Shown here in pieces: positions 15,852 to 25,365 of a DNA stretch of 64,000 nucleotides (its first letter is position 1; the number at the start of each line of letters is the position of its first letter). Position numbers and translations under genes: made by a program. Source of the DNA: Antarctobacter aquimaris (lineage in GTDB: Bacteria > Pseudomonadota > Alphaproteobacteria > Rhodobacterales > Rhodobacteraceae); NCBI RefSeq assembly GCF_900184945.1, contig NZ_FXYF01000018.1, positions 1 to 64,000 of the forward strand, written 5' to 3'. The notes below the pieces were generated by a model. The model was not told where the DNA came from. It made no database searches and worked only from the letters and a program-made list of their open reading frames with translations.

Positions 15852-18040
15852 CTTCGTGCCTCTCTCTTGCGGGCCGGACGGCCGCCATGCAGCTCGCGAA
15901 AGGCGGCGACGATGGCGGCGGCGAAGGCCGGGGCGTTGATGTTGTGCGGCAGGCGGATCAGCTGGCGTTGCGCGGTCTGGCGGACGGTATCCTCGAGCGC
16001 GGTGAACAGCGAATGCCGCGCCTGCGGATCGTCGAAGGGCTGGCCCGGCGCATCCAGCGCCGAAACGCCGCCTTCGGGCAGGAAAAAGCGCACCAGACCT
16101 TCCATCTCGTTCAGCCGTGCGCCGATCCAGCGGCCCATCTCGGCGGATTCCGACGGCGTGGTCCGCATCAGCGTGACCTGCGGGTTGTGTTCGTAGAACA
16201 GGCGGTCGCGGTATCGTTCGGGGACGGTGTCGGGCGGGCCGAAATTGACCATGTCCAGCGCCCCGACCGAGCCGATATAGGGGATCCGCTTGCGGATGAC
16301 GGCGCCAAAGCGGTCCTCGGTCGCCGGGAAAACCCCGCCGAACAGCATGTCGCAGATCTCGGTCGTGGTGATGTCGATGACCGCCGGTATCTTGCCGGAA
16401 TCGATCAGTTTTTCCATCGACTGGCCGCCGATCCCCGTGGCGTGGAACACCAGGCAGTCGTAGTCCGCGTCGAGCGCGTCGGTGATCTGGCTGACGCAGG
16501 GCGTCGTCACGCCGAACATCGTCAGGCCGATGGCGGGCTTGCCCGCCTGCCGTGCCGGGGCGGCCTTGCGGGCCGCGACCATGCCCACCATCGCCTGCGC
16601 GGCGTTGGCCAGCACCTCTTCGGTGATGGCGTTCAGGCCCTGCACGTCGGCCACCGAATGCATCATCATGATGTCGGCCGGCCCCACGTATTTCGACACC
16701 TCGCCCGAGGCGACGGTCGAGACGATCAACTTGGGCACCCCCACGGGCAGCGCGCGCATCGCCGGCGCCACGATGGCCGTGCCGCCCGATCCGCCCGCCG
16801 AAAGGATGCCGGCGATGCCCTCCTGCCGGGTGATCCAGCGCTGAAAAGCCAGCGTCATCCCCGCCACCGATTTTCCCCGGTCGCCGGTAAAGACCCCTGC
16901 GGCGCCGCGTGGATGAAACGCGGCGATCTGGTGCGCCGGGATCTCGGCGCCGGAGTGCCCGCCGCCGGTCGACAGGTCCACCATCCGCACCGGCAGGCCG
17001 GCCGCGCGGATCAGGTCGCGCATGTAGCGCAGTTCTGGCCCCTTCGTGTCCAGCGTCCCGGCCACGAGGATGACCTGCGCGCCGGACGCGGCAAGCGGCC
17101 GTATCTCGGCCTGCATCGTCTCGAAGGCCGGCGCACCGACCGTCACGACCCGCGCCGCGCGTTCGATCTGCGCCACCGGCACGGGCTGCGACCAGCGGGT
17201 CGGAGGTTTCGGGTTGGACAGGTAGATCTTGGCCGCCTGTGGGGCGGCGGGCCGGTCGCCGTCCGGCGTGTCCTGGCCGGACGGCGCCACGGTGGGCGTG
17301 TCGTCGTGGGCGTGACGCCCGACGCCCAAAAGCCGCTGTTGCAGGTCGCGGTCCGCCGCCAGTTCGCGGGCCGGCACGATCCGGTTGACCTGTCCGTTGA
17401 CCATGATCGCCACGCGATCGGCCACCGCGCAGGCCACGCCGATGTTCTGCTCGATCACGACGACGTCCATGTCGCCTTCCTCGGCCAGCCGCAGCAGCAT
17501 GTCTTCGACCTGCGAGACGATGACCGGCGCCAGACCCTCGGTCGGCTCGTCCATGACCAGGAGACGCGGATTGGCCAGCAGGGCCCGCGAGATGGCAAGC
17601 ATCTGCTGTTCGCCGCCCGAAAGCTGGCCGCCGCCGTTCGACTTGCGCTCGGCAAGGCGGGGGAAGGTCGAATAGATGCGCTCGATGCTCCAGGCGCCGC
17701 CCTTGCGCTCGACCATCTTGAGGTGTTCGTCCACCGTGAGCGACCGCCACAGCCTGCGCCCCTGAGGCACGTAACCGATGCCGATGCGCGAGATCTCGGC
17801 GGGGCTGCGACCGGCCAGCGCCTGGCCGTGAAAGCTGATCGACCCGGACGCAACCGGCACAAGGCCCATGATTGCCTTGCACAGCGTGGTCTTGCCCATG
17901 CCGTTGCGGCCGACCACCGACAGGATGCCCGAGGGCAGCGCCAGGTTCACGCCCTGCAACGCATGGGACGCGCCGTAATAGACGTTCAGGCCCCGGATAT
18001 CCAGCGCCGGGGCGCCTTTCCGCTCGCCGCGCTCAGCCAT
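15848..18040 (-). CDS. fusion: LivF-type ABC ATPase plus Tm-1-like (UPF0261) domain
   Basis: A 730-residue protein joining two normally separate families. Residues about 12-245 are a branched-chain-amino-acid-type ABC ATPase: Walker [10 protein letters not shown], signature LSGGEQQM, Walker [12 protein letters not shown], and the [12 protein letters not shown]-loop of LivF. After a Pro/Asp-rich linker (about 245-300) comes a Tm-1-like domain: [65 protein letters not shown] and [18 protein letters not shown]. The plant Tm-1 protein uses this fold to bind ATP and block a viral replicase; bacterial roles are unclear. The fusion ties the importer ATPase to cytoplasmic handling of the cargo. The start overlaps the LivG stop by 8 bases. 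Confidence 0.9.
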   Translation of the reverse strand: MAERGERKGAPALDIRGLNVYYGASHALQGVNLALPSGILSVVGRNGMGKTTLCKAIMGLVPVASGSISFHGQALAGRSPAEISRIGIGYVPQGRRLWRSLTVDEHLKMVERKGGAWSIERIYSTFPRLAERKSNGGGQLSGGEQQMLAISRALLANPRLLVMDEPTEGLAPVIVSQVEDMLLRLAEEGDMDVVVIEQNIGVACAVADRVAIMVNGQVNRIVPARELAADRDLQQRLLGVGRHAHDDTPTVAPSGQDTPDGDRPAAPQAAKIYLSNPKPPTRWSQPVPVAQIERAARVVTVGAPAFETMQAEIRPLAASGAQVILVAGTLDTKGPELRYMRDLIRAAGLPVRMVDLSTGGGHSGAEIPAHQIAAFHPRGAAGVFTGDRGKSVAGMTLAFQRWITRQEGIAGILSAGGSGGTAIVAPAMRALPVGVPKLIVSTVASGEVSKYVGPADIMMMHSVADVQGLNAITEEVLANAAQAMVGMVAARKAAPARQAGKPAIGLTMFGVTTPCVSQITDALDADYDCLVFHATGIGGQSMEKLIDSGKIPAVIDITTTEICDMLFGGVFPATEDRFGAVIRKRIPYIGSVGALDMVNFGPPDTVPERYRDRLFYEHNPQVTLMRTTPSESAEMGRWIGARLNEMEGLVRFFLPEGGVSALDAPGQPFDDPQARHSLFTALEDTVRQTAQRQLIRLPHNINAPAFAAAIVAAFRELHGGRPARKREARR

Positions 18041-18830
18041 GGCCGCCCCCGAGATATAGCTCCTGCACCTCGGCGTCGCTCTCGATCTCCTCGGGCGTGC
18101 CCTCCTTGAACACCTTGCCGTTGTGCATCATCGTCACGCTTTCGGCGACGCGCAGGGCGACGTCCATGTCGTGCTCGATGATGATGTAGCCGATGTGCGA
18201 CGGCAGGCTGGTCAGGATCGTCACCAGTTCGCCCCGCTCGGTCGGCGAGAGGCCCGCCGCCGGTTCGTCGAACAGGATGAAGCGCGGCGCGCCCGCCAAG
18301 GCCAGCGCGATCTCGAGCTGGCGCTGCTGGCCGTAGCTGAGATTGGCGACCGCCGTGCCGCTGGCCTCGGTCAGGTGCACTGCGTCGATCAGTTCCTGGG
18401 TGCGGGCGCGCAGGGCGTCCTTTGCATCCGGCCGCAGGAACGAAAACCGCCCGCGCGACACGCCCCGACAGGCGAGATAGACATTGTCCGAAACGGTCAG
18501 CCCGCCGAACAGCAGGCTGATCTGGTAGGTCCGGCGCAGGCCGCGGCGGATGCGTTCATAGGCCGGAAAGGCGGTCACGTCCTCGCCGAACAGCCGGATC
18601 GTGCCCGAGGTGGGCAGGAAATCCCCGGTGACGCAGTTGAACAGCGTCGTCTTGCCCGCCCCGTTGGAGCCGAGCACGGCGCGCCGTTCGCCCGAGCCGA
18701 CGGTCAGGGTCACATCCTGGATGGCCGCCAGCGCGCCGAACATCTTGGTCACGCCGCGCAGTTCCAGCGCATTGCCGGAACTGACCGACCCGATCCGGTC
18801 CGCGGCGCTGGAGGTCTCGACCAGGGTCAT
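18033..18830 (-). CDS. livG: LivG-type ABC transporter ATP-binding protein
   Basis: A 265-residue ATPase of the branched-chain amino acid/amide importer type. Walker A is [16 protein letters not shown], signature [17 protein letters not shown] (LSYGQ as in LivG), Walker [14 protein letters not shown], then the switch histidine in IIIEHDMDV. It partners the LivF half of the downstream fusion. It starts at the ATG at 18830, overlapping the LivM stop by ATGA. The symbol reflects family; the cargo is probably not leucine but the compound degraded by this operon. Confidence 0.92.
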   Translation of the reverse strand: MTLVETSSAADRIGSVSSGNALELRGVTKMFGALAAIQDVTLTVGSGERRAVLGSNGAGKTTLFNCVTGDFLPTSGTIRLFGEDVTAFPAYERIRRGLRRTYQISLLFGGLTVSDNVYLACRGVSRGRFSFLRPDAKDALRARTQELIDAVHLTEASGTAVANLSYGQQRQLEIALALAGAPRFILFDEPAAGLSPTERGELVTILTSLPSHIGYIIIEHDMDVALRVAESVTMMHNGKVFKEGTPEEIESDAEVQELYLGGGHG

Positions 18831-19882
18831 TTGCCGCCTCCCCTGAGCGGATCGCGGGCCTTGCGCCGCCGCGCGCGCCAGCGTTCCCACAGGCCAAGCA
18901 CACCGTCGGGCGAGAAGAAGACCACGGCGAGAAAACCGATGCCGATCAATAGTTTGAACCGCTCGCTCGACAGGCCGAAGGCGGTCAGGACATCCGGCGA
19001 AAAGGTCCGCAGAAGGACATAGATCAGCGCGCCGATGAACGGCCCGATGGGCCGCGAGATGCCCCCCACGACCGCGATGACAAGAACGTCGATGACCGCC
19101 GGAATGCCGGCCGTGCCCGGCGAGATCTGCGCATTCTGCCAGACCAGCAAGATGCCCCCGACAGCGGCAATCACGCTGGCCACGGTATAGGCCGCGACCC
19201 GGTGTGCCGTCACGTTGAAGCCGAGCGCCGCCATGCGCCGGGGATTGTCCCGCACGCCCTGAAGCGCCAGCCCGAAAGGCGCGCGCGAGAGGTAGACCAC
19301 CACCGCGTAGCAGATCGCCGCCGCCCCCAGCGAGAGATAGAAGAAGGGCATGGGCTGACGCCAGTCCACGCCGAACAGCTGTGGCGGCACGACGAGGTTG
19401 AAGCCGGAATAGCCGTTGAAGATCTCGTAGTTCTGCCGCGTGAAGTAGAAGAAGGCCGCCGCGATGGCCAGCGTGATCATGATCGTGTAGATGCCCTCGG
19501 TCCGGACGGCGAGCGCGCCGACGATGGTGCCGAAGATCGCGGCGATCACGATGGCGACCGGGATGTAGACCCACCAGGGCAGGCCCATGCTGATCGCCGA
19601 CACGCCCGACGTGCCGAAGATCGCGACCATGTAGCCCGCCATGGCCGCGACCGACATCTGGATCAGGCTGACCATGCCGCCGTAGCCGGCGAGAAACATC
19701 AGGCTCAGCGCGATGATCCCCAGGATGAAGGTCCAGCCCATCACCTGGAACAGGATGAAATCGTTGGCCCAGGCGGGCATGGTCAGCAGGATCAGGATCA
19801 CCGCCCACCACGCCGCCGGCACCCGATCGATCCACATCGGCTGGAGGGCGGCGGGTTTGCGGCGCTGGTCGATGAGAGCCAT
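18827..19882 (-). CDS. livM: LivM-type ABC transporter permease
   Basis: A 351-residue polytopic membrane protein with about nine hydrophobic segments and the LivM coupling motif around RAPFGLALQGVRDNPRRMAALGFN (approx. residues 215-240). The C-terminus is cytoplasmic and basic (ERWRARRRKARDP). It forms the translocation pore with the LivH-type permease encoded immediately upstream, whose stop lies directly before this start with no gap, and couples to LivG/LivF. Length and topology are normal. Confidence 0.93.
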   Translation of the reverse strand: MALIDQRRKPAALQPMWIDRVPAAWWAVILILLTMPAWANDFILFQVMGWTFILGIIALSLMFLAGYGGMVSLIQMSVAAMAGYMVAIFGTSGVSAISMGLPWWVYIPVAIVIAAIFGTIVGALAVRTEGIYTIMITLAIAAAFFYFTRQNYEIFNGYSGFNLVVPPQLFGVDWRQPMPFFYLSLGAAAICYAVVVYLSRAPFGLALQGVRDNPRRMAALGFNVTAHRVAAYTVASVIAAVGGILLVWQNAQISPGTAGIPAVIDVLVIAVVGGISRPIGPFIGALIYVLLRTFSPDVLTAFGLSSERFKLLIGIGFLAVVFFSPDGVLGLWERWRARRRKARDPLRGGGK

Positions 19883-20896
19883 TTACCGCGACGCCCCCAG
19901 CAGCCCCTGCGGGCGAAAGGCCAGGACGGCCGCCATGATGAGGAAGGTGAAGACCACCGAGTAGGTCGGCGCGTAGACCAGGCCCAACTGCTCGGACAGG
20001 CCGATCACCAGCGCGCCGATGGCGGCGCCCGGGATGGAGCCCATGCCGCCGACGATCACGACGACAAGGCTGGCCAGCAGGAAACGCGTGTCCTCGCCCG
20101 GCGACAGCGACTGGAACGTGCCGCCGACGATGCCGCCGATGCCGGCCAGCCCCGCGCCGAAGGCAAAGACCGCGAGAAAGACGTAGTGGATACGCACGCC
20201 CGAGGCGGCCAGCATCTCGCGGTCGTCGACGCCCGCGCGGATCAGCATCCCCAGGCGGGTGCGGTTGAGGATAAGCCACATGCCGACACCGATGACGATG
20301 GCTGCGAACAGGATCGCCATGCGCACGGCGGGGTAGCGAAGATAGGCGATCTCGCCCGTGTCGCGCACCGACGAGATCACCGGCAGCGTCATCGGCCCGG
20401 ACAGCCAGTCGGGCGACAGGATCGTGTAGGACTGCCCGCCCCAGATCCACAGCAGGATATCCGCGATCACCACCGACAGCCCGATCGTGACCATGGTTTG
20501 GCGCAGCTCTTCTCCCTCCATCCGGCGGAACACCTGGTTTTGCAGGACCAGGCCAAGGATCGCGACAGCGACAAAGACGACCGGAAAGGCCAGCAGCCAG
20601 GATCCCGTCGCCTCGGACACCTCGAACCCCAGATAACCGCCAAGCAGGTAGAGCGACCCGTGCGCGAGGTTCACGTTGCGCATCAGCCCGAAGATCAGCG
20701 TGAAGCCCGCCGCCACGAGAAAATAGAGCGCCCCGAGCGTGACGCCGCCGAAGATCGCGTTCAGAAAGACACGCTTGCGGCCGAGGACTTCTTCGAGCGC
20801 GTCCGACCAGGGGGCAAAGACAAGCCACAGAAAGACCGCGACGACGATCGCGATGATCAGTGCCCAGACCGGATGACGCCTGACGAAATCCTGCAC
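19883..20896 (-). CDS. livH: LivH-type ABC transporter permease
   Basis: A 337-residue permease. After one N-terminal hydrophobic segment (VWALIIAIVVAVFLWLVFAP) comes the canonical LivH region: GVTLGALYFLVAAGFTLIFGLMRNVNLAHGSLY and a C-terminal VVVIVGGMGSIPGAAIGALVIGL. The extra N-terminal segment with the soluble loop SDALEEVLGRKR makes it somewhat longer than typical LivH proteins (about 290-310). It is the first gene of the ABC run and lies 120 bases after the AraC regulator gene on the same strand, so a promoter may lie in between. Confidence 0.93.
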   Translation of the reverse strand: MQDFVRRHPVWALIIAIVVAVFLWLVFAPWSDALEEVLGRKRVFLNAIFGGVTLGALYFLVAAGFTLIFGLMRNVNLAHGSLYLLGGYLGFEVSEATGSWLLAFPVVFVAVAILGLVLQNQVFRRMEGEELRQTMVTIGLSVVIADILLWIWGGQSYTILSPDWLSGPMTLPVISSVRDTGEIAYLRYPAVRMAILFAAIVIGVGMWLILNRTRLGMLIRAGVDDREMLAASGVRIHYVFLAVFAFGAGLAGIGGIVGGTFQSLSPGEDTRFLLASLVVVIVGGMGSIPGAAIGALVIGLSEQLGLVYAPTYSVVFTFLIMAAVLAFRPQGLLGASR

Positions 20897-21016
20897 GCTG
20901 CCCTACTCCCGAGTCCCGGCCTGCTGCCGGAACGGACCGTGGAGAGCCTAGCGCGATGCCGCGCCCGTACAGATACCCGACAGTCTCATCCTTGTGCCCC
21001 TGATCGGGAAACCCGG
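20897..21016 (-). promoter_or_regulatory. gap before livH: candidate promoter/regulator target
   Basis: The 120-base gap between the AraC-type regulator stop and livH is the largest non-coding stretch upstream of the 19-kb operon. It contains a small hairpin, CCGGC-CTGCT-GCCGG at 20916-20930. I see no convincing -35/-10 pair; the assignment is from position only. Confidence 0.35.
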
Positions 21017-21847
21017 TCAGGACAGGTGAACGGACCGGCGATAGACCGAGGGTGGCACGACACCATTGGCGATGAAGAAGCGCGAAAAGCTCGCCTGGCT
21101 CGAAAACCCGAGATCGAAACCGATATCGGCCACGGCCTCCTCCGTCGCGGCCAGCCGGTCGATCGCGCGCTCCATCCGGAGCGCGTTGGCATAGAGGTTG
21201 GGTGTCAGGCCGACCTGCGTGCGGAACAGCTTGAAGAAATGCGGGCGCGACAGGCCAACCTCGCGCGCGACGCAATCCAGCGCGACCGCTTCGCCGACGT
21301 TTTCCTGCATGAGCTTCAGCGCCTTGCGTATACGAAAGTCGCGCCGGGTAAAGTCGGGGCCGGTGAACGCGCTGCCGCGCATCGTCCATTGCCACGACTG
21401 GTCAAAGGACATCTGCGTCAGCGCGCAGAGCTTGTCCTCGAGCAGGTAGTCCTCGCGGTCGGGGTCCAGCATCGTCCGGGCCGTGGCGATGACAAGACGG
21501 TCGATCGGATCCGTCACCTCGACGCCGACCCGCCCGAAGGACAGCGAGGCCGAGGCACGCCGCGCGGCATCCAGGAACCACGCCGGACGGATGTAGAGAA
21601 CCAGCGCAAGCGTCGGTTCCGCCGTGGTCACCGGATTGTAGTAATGCGCCTGCCACGGGCTGACGGCGACGGCCTGCCCGGGCGACAGCGGCCAGGCCTT
21701 TCCGTTCACGACGACCTGACCGGGCGGTCCCTGCACGTGATAGATCAGATGCCCTTCGCGATGCCCGTGCGGCACCATGCGGCGGTCCATCGAATACAGG
21801 CAGACGCGACCGAAATCTCCGTGAAACACGGACAATGACCCACTCAT
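21017..21847 (-). CDS. AraC-family transcriptional regulator
   Basis: A 276-residue regulator. The N-terminal half is a cupin-like sensor (MVPHGHREGHLIYHVQG, GQAVAVSPWQAHYYNP). The C-terminal 100 residues carry two helix-turn-helix motifs: LDCVAREVGLSRPHFFKLFRTQVG and VADIGFDLGFSSQASFSRFF, the AraC/XylS signature. The start at 21847 has a purine-rich GGGGGGGAG just upstream; an upstream in-frame ATG is less well placed. Its location between the dehydrogenase gene and the ABC/hydroxylase operon suggests it activates this regulon in response to the substrate. Confidence 0.88.
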   Translation of the reverse strand: MSGSLSVFHGDFGRVCLYSMDRRMVPHGHREGHLIYHVQGPPGQVVVNGKAWPLSPGQAVAVSPWQAHYYNPVTTAEPTLALVLYIRPAWFLDAARRASASLSFGRVGVEVTDPIDRLVIATARTMLDPDREDYLLEDKLCALTQMSFDQSWQWTMRGSAFTGPDFTRRDFRIRKALKLMQENVGEAVALDCVAREVGLSRPHFFKLFRTQVGLTPNLYANALRMERAIDRLAATEEAVADIGFDLGFSSQASFSRFFIANGVVPPSVYRRSVHLS

Positions 21848-21967
21848 CGTCTCCCCCCCGATGCGTGCAATATGAAGGATCGGGGGTTGGCCCCCGTTAT
21901 GGATATGTCCCACGTTAAGGCCAGTCGGCCCGATCTCCAAAGGGATTTGTCGCGTCTCATCGGCCCC

Positions 21968-23008
21968 TCACAACGCGGCCGCCATCATGGCTTCGTAGTC
22001 GCGGGGCGTGGCATGACGCGGATTGGTCTGGTTCACCGGGTCAGCGGCAGCCCTCCGGGCCGCCCTTGGCACCGCCGACATGGCCACGCCTGCCGCCGAC
22101 AGGCGGACCGGCAATCCCACCGCCTCGGCCAGCCCGCGAATCGTGTCCGCCAGGTCCGCCTGCCGCCCGAGACCGAGCACCGTGCGAATGACCGGCAACC
22201 GGTCTTGCACCACCGGCGCGTTGAAGGCCAGGACCTCGGGCAGCAGGGCGGCGTGGAGCGCGCCGTGGCGCACCGGCACCTCCCGTTCGAGCCCGCGCGA
22301 GGCGGCCTCGATTCCGCCGAACCCCTTCTGCTCGGCCAGACCCCCGCTCAGCGCTGCCGCGAGAAGATCGCGGCGCGCGTCGATGTCGCGCCCGTCCTGC
22401 ACAGCGGCGGCGAGGCTGCGCATCGCGCGGCGCAATCCCTCGAGGGCGATGCCATCGGCGGGCGGATTGAAGGCCGTGCTCAGAAATGCCTCAAGGCAAT
22501 GGATCAGCGCATCCATTCCCGCGGCCGCCGTCTCGGCCGGCCCGCGCGCAACCATGAGCGTCGCGTCGCAGAAGATCGCCGCCGGGATCAGCGAGGGCCG
22601 CGTCGCATGGTGGGCAAACGCGACGCCCAAAGGCCCCAGCCCGACGCCGTCGGTCGCCGTGGGCACCGCGATCACCGGCGTGCCCGATCTGCCCAGGACC
22701 CGCGCCAGATCGAGCGTCGCAGCGCCGCCGAGGCCGATGATCCCGTCGCACCCCGTCTCGGCGAACAGCGCGGCCGCCGCGCGCAGGTCCTCATCCACCG
22801 GCAGATGCGGCCGCATTTCAAAGATCACCCCGGATGTGGAGAGCGGCAGCGCATCCTCGAGCCTCTCTCGTTCCTCACCCTCGGCGAGGGCGCTGTCGCA
22901 GACGATCATCGGTCGCCGGACGGCAAGGCGCGACAACTCCTCCAACAGCGCGTCCTCGAGCACCCGGTCGGCGAAATGGATTCTCGTCAGGAACGTGATG
23001 AGAGACAT
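21968..23008 (-). CDS. iron-containing alcohol dehydrogenase family, maleylacetate-reductase-like
   Basis: A 346-residue oxidoreductase. The nucleotide-binding region DGIIGLGGAATLDLARVLG and PVIAVPTATDGVGLGPLGV fits the maleylacetate reductase/Fe-ADH superfamily. D and H of the metal motif are visible in GMDALIHCLEAF. In the second metal region the usual H-A-x-x-H is replaced by GIEAASRGLEREVPVRHGALH, so one canonical His ligand seems missing and the metal site may be altered. Maleylacetate reductases act at the end of aromatic catabolism, which suits this cluster. Longer upstream frames lack family sequence; the ATG at 23008 begins MSLITFLTRIHFADRV. Confidence 0.78.
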   Translation of the reverse strand: MSLITFLTRIHFADRVLEDALLEELSRLAVRRPMIVCDSALAEGEERERLEDALPLSTSGVIFEMRPHLPVDEDLRAAAALFAETGCDGIIGLGGAATLDLARVLGRSGTPVIAVPTATDGVGLGPLGVAFAHHATRPSLIPAAIFCDATLMVARGPAETAAAGMDALIHCLEAFLSTAFNPPADGIALEGLRRAMRSLAAAVQDGRDIDARRDLLAAALSGGLAEQKGFGGIEAASRGLEREVPVRHGALHAALLPEVLAFNAPVVQDRLPVIRTVLGLGRQADLADTIRGLAEAVGLPVRLSAAGVAMSAVPRAARRAAADPVNQTNPRHATPRDYEAMMAAAL

Positions 23009-23098
23009 GGCGGAAGCCCCCCGCAGAACACGCCCGCACCGCTGGCCGGAAGACACACACTTGTCTGTGTAGGCCAGGAGGAGCCCACACAGATGAAA

Positions 23099-23124
23099 CC
23101 GGGGCCGCTCATGCGCGGCCCCGG
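23099..23124 (-). terminator. GC-rich hairpin after the binding-protein gene
   Basis: A perfect 10-base stem (CCGGGGCCGC / GCGGCCCCGG) with a 6-base loop begins 18 bases after the binding-protein stop on the minus strand and is followed by TTTCAT. It probably attenuates transcription so the abundant binding protein outnumbers the downstream enzymes, a common design in ABC operons. Confidence 0.65.
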
Positions 23125-23142
23125 CCCGTTCTGGTACGCGGA

Positions 23143-24405
23143 TCAGCCCTTGCCGCCGAGAGCGGCGCAATCCGGCGTTTCGCGCGACGGCAGACCCATG
23201 GCACGGAACTCGTCCGGGGTCATGCCGAGCGTCTGGTTCACGTTCTCGACCTTGCCGACCATCACGTTCTTCAGCCCGCCTTCGCCGTTGTCCTGCACTT
23301 CGTTGATGAACACCGTGCCGGTGGCCTGCCTGTTCTCGTTGAGCGAGACCGGGCCCAGGGGCGTGTCCAGCGGATCGTCCGCCAGCGCCGCGCGGAACTT
23401 GGCCTGGCCGTCGGACAGGTCGCCGTCGATCTCGTTCAGGGCGTCGATGGCCGCCAGTGCGGCGATGTAGTAGCCCACGCCGAACAGCGACGGCGACGGG
23501 AAGCGTTCGCTTTCCGGGAAGGCCTCCTGGTAGGCCGCGACATAGGCCTGCCATGCCGGATCGGGGTTGTCTTCGGCCAGCGCGCCCGAGGTGGGCGTGC
23601 CGACAAGCGCGTCCTTGGCCCGGCCCTTGGAGGTCAGCACCGTCTGGTCGGCCATGATGGTGCCGCCGATCAGGTTGGTCTCGGCGCCGGCCTGCGCGTA
23701 CTGGTTGAGGAAGTTGATGGCATCCGTGCCGCCGACCCCGAGATAGATGGCGTCCACGTCATCGGGCAGCGCAGCGATCACGCCGCCGAAGTCGGACGAT
23801 CCGAGCGGCACCCAGAAACGGTCCACGATCTCGCCGCCCGCGCGGCAGAAGTCGACCGCAAAGCCGAGGAAGTTCGTGTAGCCAAAGGAATAGTCTGCGG
23901 CCACCGTGGCGACGCGTTTCCAGCCCTTCTCGTTCACGACATAGGTGCCTAGGCCCGCGCCCCATTGTGCACCGTCGAGGTTGAACCGGAAGAAGTTCTC
24001 GGCCGGATCGACCCATGTCGTCTCGAGCGCGCCCGAGATGCCGTTGATCACCGTATGGTTGGGGATCGTCTTGGCATAGTCGCGCATGGCGATGCCTTCC
24101 GAGCCGGACAGCGGCCCGAGGATGAAGTCCACGCCGTCCTGCTCGATCAGTTTGCGCGCCTGCCGGACGGTGGTGTCCGGCGTGGTGTCGGTGGGCGCGA
24201 CGACGATCTCGATCGGCCGCCCGCCGGCGACCCCTCCGGCCTGCTTGACGGCCAGTTCGACGTTGCGGACGCCATCCGCGCCACCGGCCGCAAATGCACC
24301 CTCGAGCGCGACAAGCACACCGATCTTGATGGCTTCCTGGGCCATGGCGCCTGCAGGAAGCAGAAGCGCCATCGCCGAAACCGAGGCGATCATTGCCTTC
24401 TTCAT
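23143..24405 (-). CDS. Liv-type ABC transporter substrate-binding protein
   Basis: A 420-residue periplasmic protein with a Sec signal peptide (MKKAMIASVSAMALLLPAGAMAQ) followed by IKIGVLVALEGAFAAGG. This is the type I periplasmic fold used by branched-chain amino acid/amide/aromatic binding proteins (Peripla_BP_6); WVDPAENFFRFNLDG and VATVAADYSFGY are typical. GAGGAGACTG precedes the ATG. Family relatives bind amino acids, amides, urea or aromatic acids; with the downstream enzymes an aromatic or heterocyclic ligand is plausible. It appears to be the 5'-most gene of the regulon. Confidence 0.92.
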   Translation of the reverse strand: MKKAMIASVSAMALLLPAGAMAQEAIKIGVLVALEGAFAAGGADGVRNVELAVKQAGGVAGGRPIEIVVAPTDTTPDTTVRQARKLIEQDGVDFILGPLSGSEGIAMRDYAKTIPNHTVINGISGALETTWVDPAENFFRFNLDGAQWGAGLGTYVVNEKGWKRVATVAADYSFGYTNFLGFAVDFCRAGGEIVDRFWVPLGSSDFGGVIAALPDDVDAIYLGVGGTDAINFLNQYAQAGAETNLIGGTIMADQTVLTSKGRAKDALVGTPTSGALAEDNPDPAWQAYVAAYQEAFPESERFPSPSLFGVGYYIAALAAIDALNEIDGDLSDGQAKFRAALADDPLDTPLGPVSLNENRQATGTVFINEVQDNGEGGLKNVMVGKVENVNQTLGMTPDEFRAMGLPSRETPDCAALGGKG

Positions 24406-24953
24406 CAGTCTCCTCCCGTTCAAACGCAGGCCGTTCGTTTTCATGCCGCCATCCGCCGCCTGCACACAGAGCCTTGGGCAACGCCGAATTATAGGAAGCG
24501 GGAAGAGGCGGCACGACGCCCGGCCGTGGGCAATAATATCCCATCGTATCTTTTTTCGCCCCGCGCGGGCTGTCGCGGCCAAGCATGCCGACGGTTGACG
24601 ACATCCGATTCGGCACGGCGTCGCCCGGTGCGACACGTTCTGGCGTCGATCTGCACGATCGCCGTCGTGCAGGGCGTCCCGAGGATTGCGATGTCACAGA
24701 CGCAGGCAGCGCCAGGTTTCATCCCGGCGCATACGGATATCTCTGCGCGGCAAGACCCGGTCGGGAAGGACAGCCCGGCGTTCAGCGGCGCCAATGCCCC
24801 TGGGCCGTCTTGCACAGGTCCCTGTCCGGTCTGCGGGCGGAATGGCCGGCAAAGGACCGGAGCCCGAACAGGATGATCCGACGCGCGCGGAGCACCTGTC
24901 GCCCTTTGGATGTTGACAGCGGCACGCGGTTGAAGGCACCTTCCGGCCCGTCA
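24406..24953. other. divergent intergenic region, no gene recognised
   Basis: About 550 bases between the divergently transcribed binding-protein gene and the copper-cluster gene at 24954. Long frames cross it but their sequences look non-coding. It should hold the promoters of both units; an AT-rich patch (ATAATATCCCATCGTATC near 24533-24550) is the most promoter-like stretch for the leftward unit. Confidence 0.45.
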
Positions 24954-25283
24954 ATGGATGGAGTTTGCGTGCGGACAGGTCTCGTCTTGCTTCTTGCGTG
25001 GTTGGTGGCTGCGGTTGTTCTGCCGGGCGAAAGCCTGGCGCACGGCGTGGCCGCTGCGCATGACGATGTCGTGATGCAAGACATCGTCGAGCCGGGCGAG
25101 CAGGATGACACGACGGTGCTGCCCTGTTGCAATTACATGGCCGGTTGCGGGCATGCCGTCGTGTCCCCTGGCGCCGATATGGCTGTCCCGTTCTTGCTGC
25201 TGACCGCGCAGCACGTCCGGCCGCCCGGAAGTCCGGTCAAGTCGGTCTCTCCCCCACCGGATCTGCCACCTCCGCGAACCTGA
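24954..25283 (+). CDS. small exported Cys/His-containing protein of the copper cluster
   Basis: A 109-residue protein with an N-terminal hydrophobic segment (GLVLLLAWLVAAVVLPG) ending in a likely signal cleavage near SLAHG. The mature part has an acidic stretch (HDDVVMQDIVEPGEQDD) and a Cys-rich patch PCCNYMAGCGHAVV, followed by a Pro-rich tail. I do not recognise a named family. The CC...C...H pattern next to copper proteins suggests metal handling. A similar PCCAHGC patch occurs in the protein at 29865-30230, so the two may be related. Confidence 0.55.
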   Translation: MDGVCVRTGLVLLLAWLVAAVVLPGESLAHGVAAAHDDVVMQDIVEPGEQDDTTVLPCCNYMAGCGHAVVSPGADMAVPFLLLTAQHVRPPGSPVKSVSPPPDLPPPRT

Positions 25284-25365
25284 GGATTTCTTGCGAACCG
25301 CGGGCCTCAGGCTCGTGACCGTTCACCGCCGCGGGCTGCATGTCCGCGCGATCAAGGACTTCAGG

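Noticed and set aside
18033-21395. Single 1120-codon minus-strand frame covering livG and the permease region
   Set aside because: Only its last 265 codons (LivG) look like a protein; the upstream part overlaps LivM, LivH and AraC in a wrong frame.
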